A DNA stretch of 64,000 bases from Mesorhizobium sp. GbtcB19. Its GTDB lineage: Bacteria; Pseudomonadota; Alphaproteobacteria; Rhizobiales; Rhizobiaceae. The position numbers were made by a program, and so were the translations under genes. The stretch covers positions 25,434 through 89,433 of the forward strand of contig NZ_JAGXJY010000022.1 of the NCBI RefSeq assembly GCF_019091085.1, written 5' to 3'. Shown here one piece after another: positions 35,938 through 45,040 of the stretch. The notes under the pieces are model-generated. The model had not been told where the DNA came from. It worked only from the letters and a program-made list of their open reading frames with translations, and ran no database searches. Each line of letters opens with the position of its first letter. Positions within the stretch are counted from its first letter, which is position 1.

Positions 35938-36270
35938 GGTATCCCTCCCATGCGTGAAGCGGCGCCTGACGTTTGCGATCTTCGGCGACCGCCTCGCCAT
36001 TCATACGCCTTATCATGAGGAATTACTAATATAATCAGGGCGATTACGATGCTGGCCGAGGGCCCGGGCCATTTTCGGACTGAAGTCGCACCCGCCGAAC
36101 GCAGAGGCCTGAGGCGCCGATTTCCACGCAACAACAGCGCTGTCAATTCATTTGGCTAGCAAGCCGCCGGACAAAGTCCCTTCATCGGTGGTTGACCACG
36201 GAGTGCCTGCCATCCCTGCGATATGGCAGGCACTCCTTCCCTTCTGGAAACGCTTTTGGAGTTGCCGGCC
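35938..36270. other. Intergenic region, no clear gene
   Basis: This 333-base gap holds the cupin promoter, including an AT-rich patch near 36010-36035, and then GC-rich sequence without a convincing coding frame. A direct or mirrored motif atggcaggcactcc/ggagtgcctgccat around 36201-36235 forms a hairpin-like inverted repeat. Confidence 0.4.
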
Positions 36271-36507
36271 ATGCAACCCGGCAGGATCATCGCGAACCTG
36301 TTTGCCACGCTGCTTCTGGTGGCCCTGGTTGCCGCCGTCTTCCTCGTCTTCGGCGGGCCGCTCTGGCCCCAACGCCATGCCCGGATGGCGATCCTTCTGC
36401 CCATCGACACGATGGCGACCGGATCGGTGCGCAGGGCCTGTGTCGAGCCATGCCTGCCGGCCCGCTTCGATCTCAAGCTCGCGCCAGCGAGGCCGCCCGA
36501 GTTGTGA
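36271..36507 (+). CDS. Possible small single-helix membrane protein
   Basis: The 78-residue frame from ATG 36271 has one strong hydrophobic helix, IIANLFATLLLVALVAAVF (residues 6-24), and a basic tail with two cysteines in RRACVEPCLPARF. No family is recognised and the ribosome site is weak. It is kept because a clean membrane helix at the N-terminus is unlikely by chance, but confidence is low. Confidence 0.4.
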   Translation: MQPGRIIANLFATLLLVALVAAVFLVFGGPLWPQRHARMAILLPIDTMATGSVRRACVEPCLPARFDLKLAPARPPEL

Positions 36508-36587
36508 CTGGAGCCGGGACTGATGGAACCCTCGAGCACGCCCCGCCGTTGACTTTGTTCGAAGGGATGCAGTGGGCGGAGGCCGCC

Positions 36588-36824
36588 ATGGTCAGCTTTG
36601 AACTCATCGATCTCTTATGCGTCATCGACGCCTGCGCGAGCGACCGTTCTGCCGGGCGCCTTGTGCCGATGTCGAAGGCCGTCGAGGAACTGCGCGTGCT
36701 GACCGGCGATTTCGTGTCGTCGGATGAGGAAGCAACCAGCGCCTTGACGCATGTTGCGCTCGAGCGCGGCTGCGCGGTGCTGTTCGACGAGCAGCCGGGC
36801 GCCGACATCATCGCGGAATTTTAG
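36588..36824 (+). CDS. Small hypothetical protein of 78 residues
   Basis: ATG 36588 has ggagg six bases upstream, the best ribosome site in this area; ATG 36567 is in frame but has the site too close. The product is acidic and helical, with FELIDLLCVIDACASD at the start and VAVLF-like hydrophobic spots near the end (GCAVLFDEQPG). No family is recognised. It converges with the TadG-like gene, whose stop lies 13 bases away. Confidence 0.6.
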   Translation: MVSFELIDLLCVIDACASDRSAGRLVPMSKAVEELRVLTGDFVSSDEEATSALTHVALERGCAVLFDEQPGADIIAEF

Positions 36825-36837
36825 GACGGAACCCGGT

Positions 36838-38055
36838 TCACTTCACCAGAGTGATCATTCGCCCAGCATACATTTCACGGTTCCCGAGTACGGCCGTGCA
36901 GTCCGATTTCACGGCCGAGTTTCCCGTCATCGTGACCGTGTCGCCGACCAGCCGCAGGCAACTGCCCTGGCTGCTCATGTCGGAATTTCCAGCGTAGGTG
37001 ATGGCGGCGTCCGGGGCGTAGATGAAGCCGCTCACCAGCGAGCCGGACCCGCCGTTCAGCGTCAGCGCCTGCGTGTTGCCGTGAGCCTGGTAGATGGTGA
37101 TGCCTTGATAGGGGCCGCTGGTCGGCGGCGACAGGTTCACCTGCTCGTTGGCGTTGATGTAGATCTGCGAGTTCTCCATCAGGAAGATCGTCACGCCCTG
37201 GCCGCTCAGGCTGCCATTGCCGCCGGGCTTGATGGTGACGTTGCGCATGATGTAGGTGCCCGGATTGAGGGTGATCTTCCCCGACAGGGTCTTGTCGCAA
37301 TAGGTGCCCGGCGAGAGCGTTATCGTCTTGCCGTTGGGCACCGGCAGGCAGAGCGTGTAGGCCGGAGGAACGACGTCGGCCAGTGGATCGAACGAGGCGT
37401 ATTGTTTCTCGTGCGGCGTGCCGCAGGAAAGCGTGGCGCTGGGCGGCGTCAATCCTTGCGTGCCGCCGACCGTCGAGACGCAAGCGGCGCTGACGATCGC
37501 CGAGCCACCCCGGTTGACGGAATCGGCGGCATCCGAATTGGCCGCGATCACGCACCCGGTCATCGCCACATTGGTGGAGCCTTGCAGGTTCACCGCATTG
37601 TCGGCGTGCTGGTCGAGCGCGAGCACGCAGGCCTGCGCGCCAGGCTTGATCTTGACCTGGGCGGAGCGCGTCGCCTGCCAGGCCGGCATGAGGCTGACCA
37701 CGGGCGGCCGGGTGATGCTCGACGTCAGCGATAGGAAATAGGCGCTCGGATCGCCGCTGGCCGTGGCCTGGAAGGCGGCGACGCTGCCCGAATACTCCTG
37801 CGCGTCCGCGGCGCTCATATTGGCTGCGAAGAAGGTCTGGCCGAGTTGCTGGACGTCGTTCGCCGTCATGCTGGCCAGATACTTGGTGCCGATTGCAAGG
37901 CCGGCCGCGTCCAGCGAGTTCTGCAGCTGCGCGGCGTCGTCGCTCGTGCCGGTCAGGTCGATGGAAGCCGCCACGCCAAGCATCAGCGGCACCATGGCGA
38001 CCGCCGTCGCGACCGCGAAATTGCCGCGCCTCGAAGCCCAAAACCGTCCAAACAT
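36838..38055 (-). CDS. TadG-like pilus-associated protein with repetitive beta C-terminal region
   Basis: The 405-residue protein begins with the TadG/TadE pseudopilin-type N-terminus: GNFAVATAVAMVPLMLGVAASIDL (a membrane helix, quoted only in part for reading) then an acidic stretch. The rest, from about 200, has glycine/asparagine-rich beta repeats such as LSPGTYCDKTLSGKITLNPG (partly cited) that look like a beta-helix. Cysteines are many. It is a paralogue of the protein encoded at 38306-39574. It should be exported and anchored by the N-terminal helix. No Tad secretion ATPase or prepilin peptidase gene is near. Confidence 0.78.
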   Translation of the reverse strand: MFGRFWASRRGNFAVATAVAMVPLMLGVAASIDLTGTSDDAAQLQNSLDAAGLAIGTKYLASMTANDVQQLGQTFFAANMSAADAQEYSGSVAAFQATASGDPSAYFLSLTSSITRPPVVSLMPAWQATRSAQVKIKPGAQACVLALDQHADNAVNLQGSTNVAMTGCVIAANSDAADSVNRGGSAIVSAACVSTVGGTQGLTPPSATLSCGTPHEKQYASFDPLADVVPPAYTLCLPVPNGKTITLSPGTYCDKTLSGKITLNPGTYIMRNVTIKPGGNGSLSGQGVTIFLMENSQIYINANEQVNLSPPTSGPYQGITIYQAHGNTQALTLNGGSGSLVSGFIYAPDAAITYAGNSDMSSQGSCLRLVGDTVTMTGNSAVKSDCTAVLGNREMYAGRMITLVK

Positions 38056-38305
38056 GGAGCCCGCCCTTGCCGTATCAGCAAGAGTGATAGGCGCGCCGTC
38101 TCAACGAGCGATTTGCAAAAAAGTTAAAATGCAGAAAGTGCTAAAATATATGGTTTTACTGATGCTTACACCTTAAGTCTGAGGTAATTTAGGCCTTAAG
38201 TCTTAATTTGTGCGCCGCAAGATGGGGGCGACGGCCCGCTGCGGTCCTACCGGCGCAAGTCGAGCGAATTAATTAGGCATTCATTCATACGGCAATGATG
38301 ACGTG

Positions 38306-39574
38306 ATGGCTGGGATAGCTTGGGCGCGCTTGGCCATGGCCTTTTCGGGGCGGTTCTTCGGACATCTTTTTTCTCGGCTCGCCTCATGGCGCTTTTGCGA
38401 AGGCAGGGGCGGCAATGTCGCGACCATCTTCGCGTTGACCTTGCCGGTCGTCGTCGGCGGCGCGGGCTTCGGCGTCGAGACCTCCTATTGGTACTACTCG
38501 AGCCTGAAGCTGCAGGCGATCGCCGACGCGGCGGCCTATGCCGGCGCCTTGGAAAAGATTGCTGGATCCGATACCGCCACCATCACCACGGCCGCCACCT
38601 CATCGGCCGCCTCGAACGGGCTGGGCAGTGGCACCATCGTCGTCAACACCCCGCCCGCGTCGGGACCGAACACGGCCAAGAAGGCGGTCGAAGTGATCCT
38701 CAACCAGAATCTCGACCGTATGTTCACCTCCATCTTCACGCAGACCAAGGTGCCGGAGCAGGCGAGGGCGGTGGCGTTGATTACGGATGCCTCCAAAGCT
38801 TGCGACATAGCTCTCAGTCTCACAGCCTCGCAGGCGTTGCTTTTCTCCGGCAACACCAACGCGAAGAAAATCGGCTGCGTTGACATGGCGAATTCGAACG
38901 CCTCCGACGCAATCAAGATCCAGGGCTCGGCAGGTGTCCAGACCGACTGCCTGATCACCGTCGGCGGTGTGGTGCTTAACAATCCACCGACGATGGTCTG
39001 CAAGGCCGCGATCACCCAGGCGCTTCCGGCAGCCGACCCGTTCGCCAGCCTGCCGACGCCCGCGGCTTCCAACCCATGCCAGAACGACAACAAGTCGACG
39101 CTGAAGCCGGGCACCTATTGCAGCGGCATGAGCCTGAGCGGCAATGTCGCCCTCGACCCCGGCGTCTATGTCGTACAGGGCAATCTGAAGATAAACGCCA
39201 ACGCCAATGTCTCCGGCAGCGGCGTCACCATCTTCATGTCCGGCAGTTCGACTGTCAGCATCAACGGCAACGCAACCGTGACGCTGAGCGCGCCGACCTC
39301 GGGCGTCTATTCCGGCGTGCTGTTCTACGGCGACAGGACAGGAACGGCGGCGCAGAGCACCTTCAATGGCACGGCGAGCTCGCTTTTGACCGGCGCGATT
39401 TATTTTCCCCGGCAGCAGGTCAACTATCTCGGCAATTTCTCGGGCGTGAACGGCTGCACCCAGGTCGTTGCCGACACCATCCAGTGGTCGGGCAATTCGA
39501 CCATCAACCAGGACTGCACGAGCCTCGGGATGAAGAACATCCCGGCCGCGCAGTCGGTTGCGATCGCCGAGTAG
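38306..39574 (+). CDS. TadG-like pilus-associated protein, paralogue
   Basis: The 422-residue protein has an N-terminal helix after GRGGNVATIFALTLPVV, typical of TadG, followed by about 150 residues of mixed structure. A repetitive Gly/Ser/Asn/Thr-rich region with beta repeats (PGVYVVQGNLKINANANVSG and similar) lies at about 270-420. It shares its architecture with the divergent protein at 36838-38055. Two TadE-like genes follow on the same strand, so the three form an operon for an envelope structure. The start is uncertain: ATG 38306, or GTG 38303. Confidence 0.8.
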   Translation: MAGIAWARLAMAFSGRFFGHLFSRLASWRFCEGRGGNVATIFALTLPVVVGGAGFGVETSYWYYSSLKLQAIADAAAYAGALEKIAGSDTATITTAATSSAASNGLGSGTIVVNTPPASGPNTAKKAVEVILNQNLDRMFTSIFTQTKVPEQARAVALITDASKACDIALSLTASQALLFSGNTNAKKIGCVDMANSNASDAIKIQGSAGVQTDCLITVGGVVLNNPPTMVCKAAITQALPAADPFASLPTPAASNPCQNDNKSTLKPGTYCSGMSLSGNVALDPGVYVVQGNLKINANANVSGSGVTIFMSGSSTVSINGNATVTLSAPTSGVYSGVLFYGDRTGTAAQSTFNGTASSLLTGAIYFPRQQVNYLGNFSGVNGCTQVVADTIQWSGNSTINQDCTSLGMKNIPAAQSVAIAE

Positions 39575-39578
39575 CGCT

Positions 39579-40016
39579 ATGGGGCAACCGGTAATTCGTT
39601 TTGGCAGAGACCGTGCCGGCGTCGCCGCGGTAGAGCTCGCGCTGGTGATGCCTGTGCTATGCGCCGCTCTGCTCGGCATCCTCGACGGCTGGTCCTACGT
39701 CACCAGCTCGCTGGCGATGCGGGCAGGGGTCAAGACGGCGGCGAACCTCGTGATGGCCGGTGGCGACGATACCGCCACGCAGGCCGCGGCACTGGCGAGC
39801 TGGGAACAGAAACCGGCCGACGCCGCGGTCACCGTTACACGTAGCTATCAATGCGGAACGACCGTCGTCACCTCGACCACCATCTGCAGCGGCCCGAAAG
39901 TGCCAACGGTCTTCGTCCAGATCCAAGCATCGGGCACCTGGACGCCGCCTTTCACGTTCGGCCCCTATCCGAACAACACCGTCATCGGCCATGTACAGGT
40001 GGTCCGTGTCCGCTAA
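39579..40016 (+). CDS. TadE-like pseudopilin protein
   Basis: The 145-residue protein carries the TadE signature: a short basic leader FGRDRAG then VAAVELALVMPVLCAALLGI, with the conserved glutamate at the start of the hydrophobic helix. It begins four bases after the TadG-like stop. The remainder is small, with two cysteines (QCGTT, ICSGP) that could form a disulfide in the periplasm. It overlaps the next TadE-like gene by 26 bases. Confidence 0.82.
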   Translation: MGQPVIRFGRDRAGVAAVELALVMPVLCAALLGILDGWSYVTSSLAMRAGVKTAANLVMAGGDDTATQAAALASWEQKPADAAVTVTRSYQCGTTVVTSTTICSGPKVPTVFVQIQASGTWTPPFTFGPYPNNTVIGHVQVVRVR

Positions 40017-40431
40017 AGCAATCCGTTACAAGCAAAAGCTTCGAGCATTTGCTGCCAATATTGAAGGCGGCTCCGGTCTCGAGTTCGCGCTGATCGTGCC
40101 TTTCCTCGTCATGCTGCTGTTCGCCATTTTCGCATTCGGCTGGTCGATGAACAGCATTTCCAGCGTGCGCTACGCGCTGGAGGCCTCCGCGCGTTCCCTG
40201 CAGCTCAACAACACGCTGACCCAGGCCGACATCCAGGCGATCGCCACGCAGAAGCTGCAGGCGTTAGGCCTGCAGAATGTGAACGTCACCGTCACCACCG
40301 ATCCGGCGAGCGGCGGCTTCGCGATGGCGCATGTCAACGCCAGCTACGCCTTCGTCATCAGCTTCCCCTATTTCAGCAACTACCCGATCAGCTACTCGAC
40401 TTCGGTTACGGTGCCGATGATCAGCGGGTAG
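39991..40431 (+). CDS. Second TadE-like pseudopilin protein
   Basis: The 146-residue protein has the TadE leader and helix GGSGLEFALIVPFLVMLLFA with the conserved glutamate. Its periplasmic part contains NVNVTVTTDPASGG and ends VTVPMISG. Two starts are possible: ATG 39991, or GTG 40006, which has aggtgg close upstream and lessens the overlap. It is last of the TadG-TadE-TadE set. The set probably forms minor pilin-like subunits, but no major pilin (Flp) gene is near. Confidence 0.8.
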   Translation: MYRWSVSAKAIRYKQKLRAFAANIEGGSGLEFALIVPFLVMLLFAIFAFGWSMNSISSVRYALEASARSLQLNNTLTQADIQAIATQKLQALGLQNVNVTVTTDPASGGFAMAHVNASYAFVISFPYFSNYPISYSTSVTVPMISG

Positions 40432-40545
40432 GGCACCGGTCGCCGGTCGGCATCGACGAGCCATCTTAGCAATCGCTAAAGCTGCAAGGCTGGCGCCAGC
40501 CAGGAATGCTAGGGATTTGCTGTCATCTACATCAGGAGCGCAGCC

Positions 40546-40848
40546 ATGACCTCTCCCATTGGAAGCCAGCACGGCGCTGGCGCGGTGCATCATGCGAGCA
40601 AGCCCCAGCCGCCGTCGGAAACCTTTCCGGGCAAGAGCGCCGACAGCGTTGGCCACCTTGCCAAGGCCTCTGTTCTGGAGACCGGCGACAGCGAACCGAA
40701 CGCCCAGGGAAAAGCAGCGTCCCGGATCGCACGCATGGATCTGACGGTGCTTTCCGCCGGCGGTTCGGACGATGGACAGGAAGCTGAAGCCACGGCGCCT
40801 ACGGATCAGGACGCCGGCAATACGGACGTAGCGGATCCTTCCATTTAG
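40546..40848 (+). CDS. Small hypothetical protein, probably disordered
   Basis: The 100-residue product is rich in Ser, Gly, Pro, Asp and Ala with no hydrophobic helix and looks disordered. No family is recognised. The start ATG 40546 has a good ribosome site (aggag). It stands alone between the TadE gene and a repeat element. Confidence 0.6.
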   Translation: MTSPIGSQHGAGAVHHASKPQPPSETFPGKSADSVGHLAKASVLETGDSEPNAQGKAASRIARMDLTVLSAGGSDDGQEAEATAPTDQDAGNTDVADPSI

Positions 40849-40860
40849 CTCCGCCGACCT

Positions 40861-40964
40861 AGAAGCAATTCCAGGAAAAGTGTGAGCGGTTTTCCGCCCG
40901 GAATTGCGTTAAAACAAAGAGATAGAGCGGTTCGCCGTTTCCGTGAAACGGTGAAACGCTCTAG
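40861..40964. repeat. Short repeat, full copy of the 'gcaattccaggaaaagtgt' family
   Basis: It has the same block order as the copy at 20666-20768: agaagcaattccaggaaaa, gagcggttttcc, caaagagatagag, and a hairpin ccgtttc/gaaacgg near 40936-40951. The rest of the gap, up to 41295, is AT-rich in its second half (about 41110-41225) and should hold the promoter of the Gly-rich gene. Confidence 0.75.
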
Positions 40965-41295
40965 GCGCATTCTGCCGACTGAGCCTGCCCGTGGGCTGGC
41001 ACGGACATTTCCGGGTTCGCGCGTTTTCCGCGGAGTAAGAAGGTCTTTAGGACCATGGTCCGGCAAGACAGGGGCCCTCTTTGTTCCAAACGGCCCAAGC
41101 CAACTCGGCCCTTTGTATTTCAATTAAATTTCAATGCGTTACCGAAGTATTTAGCGAAAATCACTGTGCTGCGGCGGGCGTGCTCGCATTTCGCGACCGC
41201 AATTACATAAAGTTTATCCGACGCCATTAGGAAATTCTCATAAGAGGCTGCCTAGCGGTTGGGCCATGAAGACGATTCCTATGCGGAGAAGCACA

Positions 41296-42003
41296 ATGAC
41301 AATGCGCAAAACACTTCTGGCATCCCTCGCCATTCTCGCGCTCGCGGCCGCTCCGGCGCTTGCAGGCGCCGGCGGCAATGGCGGCGGCAACGGCAATGGC
41401 GGCGGTCACGGCAACGGCGGCGGCAATTCCGGTGGCAACGGCAACAGCGGCGGCTCGCATGGCAATTCGGCGTCCGCTCCCGGCCACAACAAGGGCACCG
41501 ACACCGCGTCGGACGACTCCTCGAGCGACGACACCGGTACCGACGACACCACGACGGCCGCGACGCCGAACATCCATTCCAAGCTCGGCCGGCTGAATTC
41601 GCTGACGCGTAGCGCCTCGGCCTATGCGCATTCCAAGAGCAAGAACTTCGCCGCCGTCCAGGCCTACACCTCGCAGGCCGCGGCAGCCCAGAACGCGCAA
41701 GCCGCGGTTGACGCGGCGACCCAGGCCGTGGCCGATGCCCAGGCCGCGATCGATGCGGCCACCGCGGCCGGCCAGACCCCGACCCAGGAGCAACAAGATG
41801 CCTTGACTGCCGCCAATGCGGCGCTCGCGGACGCCCAGGCCAAGGCCGCTGCCACCGTCGCCCCCACCGATGCGGATTTGGACGCGGCCCTTGCCGCAAT
41901 GGCCAACAAGCCGGTCGACCCCGATGTCACCGCCGCGGCCAAGGCCATGTTGGCCGACAAGATCGACGCCGAAGCCGCCGCCACGGCGACGACGACCCCA
42001 TAA
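41296..42003 (+). CDS. Secreted Gly/Asn-rich and Ala-rich protein
   Basis: The 235-residue protein begins with a signal peptide (MRKTLLASLAILALAAAPALA; first residues follow two Met codons). A run of GGNGN-type repeats, about 20-55, and an acidic DDSSSDDTGTDD patch follow. Then comes a long Ala/Gln/Asp-rich helical part with AQNAQAAVDAATQAVADAQ. The last part is probably coiled coil. No function is known. ATG 41296 has ggag at the right distance, and earlier ATGs do not. A strong terminator follows the gene. Confidence 0.7.
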   Translation: MTMRKTLLASLAILALAAAPALAGAGGNGGGNGNGGGHGNGGGNSGGNGNSGGSHGNSASAPGHNKGTDTASDDSSSDDTGTDDTTTAATPNIHSKLGRLNSLTRSASAYAHSKSKNFAAVQAYTSQAAAAQNAQAAVDAATQAVADAQAAIDAATAAGQTPTQEQQDALTAANAALADAQAKAAATVAPTDADLDAALAAMANKPVDPDVTAAAKAMLADKIDAEAAATATTTP

Positions 42004-42036
42004 GGCCGGTCGAACCGACCAGAGGGTGAACGAAAG

Positions 42037-42067
42037 CCGCCGGGCGCCTCGCCCGGCGGTTTTTTTG
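42037..42067 (+). terminator. Intrinsic terminator after the Gly-rich gene
   Basis: CCGCCGGGC and GCCCGGCGG form a perfect nine-base stem with a five-base loop, followed directly by a run of seven T. It lies about 34 bases after the stop codon. Confidence 0.92.
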
Positions 42068-42229
42068 TCGGGATGGCGGCTGCGTGTTCGAAAGCAAGCA
42101 CGGGGTGCTGGGTGGAACGCCCAGGATTCCTCCGTCGCCTCACGCCGATTTCAGCCGAATTTCAGCCGGGCATCATGGCGCCAGCCGCGGCTTCGGGCAG
42201 CATGGCTGAAAAGGGAAGGAGTGGCAGGC

Positions 42230-42955
42230 ATGCAAGGCGACCAGCACTGGAGCGACAACAATTCCCGCAGCTTTCTCGATTACGGTCGCTACTTCGTTCC
42301 CGAGCGTGAGCGCCAGATCGACATGATCGCCGACCTGATCCCGGTTGCGCCGGACGGCCTGCTGGTCGAGCTTTGCCCCGGCGAGGGGTTGCTCAGCCGC
42401 GCGCTGCTGGAGCGGTTTCCTGGCTGCCGGGTGCTGGCGCTCGACGGTTCGGAACCGATGCTCGAGCAGACGCGAGCCACCTGCCGCGATCACGCCGACC
42501 GGCTGGCTACGGGCACGTTCGAACTGGCCGATCGCGACTGGCGGCGTTTTTCCGAGCCGCCGCATGCCATCGTCTCCTCGCTCGCCATCCATCACCTCGA
42601 CAGCCGGCAGAAGCAGATGCTGTTCGCCGATCTGGCAGCGGCGCTCCGGCCCGGCGGCGTTCTTGTGGTGGCCGACATCGTGCGGCCGCCCAGCGCGGCC
42701 GGCCTGGCCATCGCCGCGCGGCAGTGGGACGAGGCGGTGCGTTCGCGCTCGCTCGCCATCGACGGCGACCTGGCGGCCTTCGCCGAGTTCAACCGCCTCG
42801 GCTGGAACTATTTCCGCAATCCCGAAGGCGAGCCGATCGACAAGCCGTCTTCGCTGGCCGAGCAACTCACCTGGCTAACGCAAGCGGGCTTCAGCGAAGT
42901 CGACTGCGCCTGGCTGTTCGCCGGCCACGCCATCTTCAGCGGGCGAAAGCCTTGA
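42230..42955 (+). CDS. Class I SAM-dependent methyltransferase
   Basis: The 241-residue protein has the AdoMet motif VELCPGEGLLSRALLE near residue 45, then VLALDGSEPMLEQTR, and the Asp/His motif VSSLAIHHLD near 120, followed by LRPGGVLVVADIVRP. The methyl acceptor is unknown. The gene stands alone. ATG 42230 has aagggaaggag at nine bases. In-frame codons upstream run into the neighbouring gene and are not part of it. Confidence 0.86.
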   Translation: MQGDQHWSDNNSRSFLDYGRYFVPERERQIDMIADLIPVAPDGLLVELCPGEGLLSRALLERFPGCRVLALDGSEPMLEQTRATCRDHADRLATGTFELADRDWRRFSEPPHAIVSSLAIHHLDSRQKQMLFADLAAALRPGGVLVVADIVRPPSAAGLAIAARQWDEAVRSRSLAIDGDLAAFAEFNRLGWNYFRNPEGEPIDKPSSLAEQLTWLTQAGFSEVDCAWLFAGHAIFSGRKP

Positions 42956-43055
42956 TGTCTTGGGGCGGGCGTGATGTCTTCGAGCATGCGAGGGCCGTGA
43001 CAGACTCCTAGCCGTCGCGCGGATCGAATTGGTTGACGTCTCCTCGAGGGGCGAC

Positions 43056-44597
43056 ATGACGACGTTCGAATTCTCCGGCCACAGGCTCGATCTGCGCAAG
43101 GGCAGACTGCAGAGGGGCGGGCACGACGTCGATCTGCGCGCCAAATCGCTTTCGCTGCTTACCTATCTCTTGGAGAATGCCGGCCGCGTTGTAGGCAAGG
43201 ACGAACTGGTCGATGCCGTCTGGCCCAACATCGCCGTTTCCGACGATTCGCTCACCCAATGCATGAAGGACATCCGCAAGGCGCTCGGCGCCGAGGCCGA
43301 TGGCCTGATCCGCACCGTGCTGCGGCGGGGTTATGTGATCGACGAGGAGCGCGTGCGCCGCCTCGGCGACCGCGAGGCGTCGGCCGCCGGGGCGGGTGAA
43401 GGCGCCGGCGACGCACCGTCGATCGCGGTGCTGCCCTTCGAGAACCTCAGCGGCGACCCGGCGCAGGATTATTTCGCCGACGGCATGGTCGACGAGATCA
43501 TCACCGCGCTGTCGCGCATGCGCTGGCTGTTCGTGATCGCCCGCAATTCGAGCTTCGCCTATAAGGGGCAGGCCGACGGCTTGAAACGGGCCGGGGCTGA
43601 ACTCGGCGTGCGCTACGTGCTGACCGGCAGCGTCCGCAAGGCCGGCGACCAAATCCGCCTTACCGGGCAGCTCATCGACTCCGCTTCCGGCAAGACGATC
43701 TGGGCCAACCGTTACGACGGCACCATGGCCGATGTGTTCGACCTGCAGGACCGGCTTGCGGAGAGTGTTGTCGGCGCCATCCAGCCCTCCATCCTGTCGG
43801 CCGAGATCGAGCGCTCGCGGCGCAAGCGGCCGGAAAGCCTCGCCGCCTACGACTACGTGCTGCGCGCCTTTCCGCTCACCTGGTCGCTCGAGCGGGCACA
43901 GAACGAGGAGGCGGGCGCGCTGCTTGAGCGGGCGATCGCGATCGAGCCGGATTATCCGCTGGCGCTTTCGCTGCTTGCCTGGTGCCATCTGCAGCGCGTC
44001 TCCTACTACTGGACCGAAACACCGGCCGCGTCTTGGGAGGAGGGCCTGCGCCTGGCGCAGAAGGGGGCGGCGCTCTCCGGCGACGACCCGATGGTGCTTG
44101 CCGTGCTCGGCGCCGCACATTCCTTTGCCGGCGACTTCGATGTCGCCGACATGCACCTGACACGGGCGCGCACGCTCGATCCGAATTCGGCCTGGGCCTG
44201 GTTGCGCAGCGCCTGGCTCGATGTCTATCGCGAGCGGCCCGAGGCGGCGATCGAGAAGTTCGAGCATTTCGAGCGGCTGAGCCCGCGCGACCCGATGGGC
44301 TACATGGCCGAGATCGGCATCGGCGTCGCCCATTTCATTGCCGCGCGCTACGAAGAAGCGGTGGTCATGACGCAACGGGGGCTCAGCCGGCAGCCCGGCG
44401 CGACCTGGGCGCTGCGCTGGTTGGCGATGACGCTGGTGCATGCCGGCCGCAAGGACGAGGCGCGGCGCGTTTGCGGCAGGCTGCTGGAAGCCTATCCGGG
44501 GATGACGATCGCCAAGATTTGTGACCAGCTGCCTTTCGAGGCGGGCACGCTGGAACGCATCGCCGCCGGCCTGCGCGAGGCCGGCCTGCCGGACTGA
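43056..44597 (+). CDS. Winged-helix (OmpR-type) transcriptional regulator with TolB-like and TPR regions
   Basis: The 513-residue protein starts with an OmpR/CadC-type winged helix (about 1-105: LRAKSLSLLTYLLENAGRVV, DELVDAVWPN, IRTVLRRGYV). Next is a region around 120-260 with IAVLPFENLSGDPAQDYFADGM (partly cited), known from adenylate-cyclase-like and TolB N-terminal-like proteins. Several TPR units fill the C-terminus. No cyclase catalytic domain and no membrane helix are seen. Targets are unknown. ATG 43056 follows gagggg. A DUF1127 gene follows on the same strand. Confidence 0.84.
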   Translation: MTTFEFSGHRLDLRKGRLQRGGHDVDLRAKSLSLLTYLLENAGRVVGKDELVDAVWPNIAVSDDSLTQCMKDIRKALGAEADGLIRTVLRRGYVIDEERVRRLGDREASAAGAGEGAGDAPSIAVLPFENLSGDPAQDYFADGMVDEIITALSRMRWLFVIARNSSFAYKGQADGLKRAGAELGVRYVLTGSVRKAGDQIRLTGQLIDSASGKTIWANRYDGTMADVFDLQDRLAESVVGAIQPSILSAEIERSRRKRPESLAAYDYVLRAFPLTWSLERAQNEEAGALLERAIAIEPDYPLALSLLAWCHLQRVSYYWTETPAASWEEGLRLAQKGAALSGDDPMVLAVLGAAHSFAGDFDVADMHLTRARTLDPNSAWAWLRSAWLDVYRERPEAAIEKFEHFERLSPRDPMGYMAEIGIGVAHFIAARYEEAVVMTQRGLSRQPGATWALRWLAMTLVHAGRKDEARRVCGRLLEAYPGMTIAKICDQLPFEAGTLERIAAGLREAGLPD

Positions 44598-44746
44598 TAT
44601 CGCGTCCGGCGACAACCCTGCGCCGCCTGCCGATTTCGTCGCAATTTCCCCGAAGTTTCGCCGGGCCATCACGATCTCCGGCCGGGCGGCGGCTACCCTC
44701 ATCCTTGCTGTCGCTCAAGGACAGTTCCGAGGATGGAGACAACACC

Positions 44747-45040
44747 ATGACCACGCTGGTTCCTTTCATCGGCCTCGCTGCCGATCGCCGGTCGCATGCC
44801 TCTTTCTCGCGGTCTTTCCGGCTGCTGGCCGCCGTCACGTCGGCCTTGCTATGGCTGCCGCGCTTCTGGAAGACCCGCAAGGACCTCGCCGCCCTTGCCG
44901 GCATGAGCGAATGCGAGCGTCGCGATATCGGCGTCACCGCCTTCGACATCGAGAATATGCTGGCGCTGCCGGTCGACCGCGACCCCACCGAAGTGCTCGC
45001 GCGCGTCGTGGACGATCGTCGCCATCGCCGCGAATCCTGA
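44747..45040 (+). CDS. DUF1127-like protein
   Basis: The 97-residue protein ends with the DUF1127 pattern ALAGMSECERRDIGVTAFDI. The N-terminal half is basic with a hydrophobic patch LLAAVTSALLWLPRFW. The start ATG 44747 has ggag nine bases upstream. It is the second DUF1127 protein in the window. Function unproven. Confidence 0.75.
   Translation: MTTLVPFIGLAADRRSHASFSRSFRLLAAVTSALLWLPRFWKTRKDLAALAGMSECERRDIGVTAFDIENMLALPVDRDPTEVLARVVDDRRHRRES

Noticed and set aside
43008..44702. A 564-codon open frame opposite the winged-helix/TPR regulator
   Set aside because: It has no motif, and the plus-strand gene has clear domains and a ribosome site.
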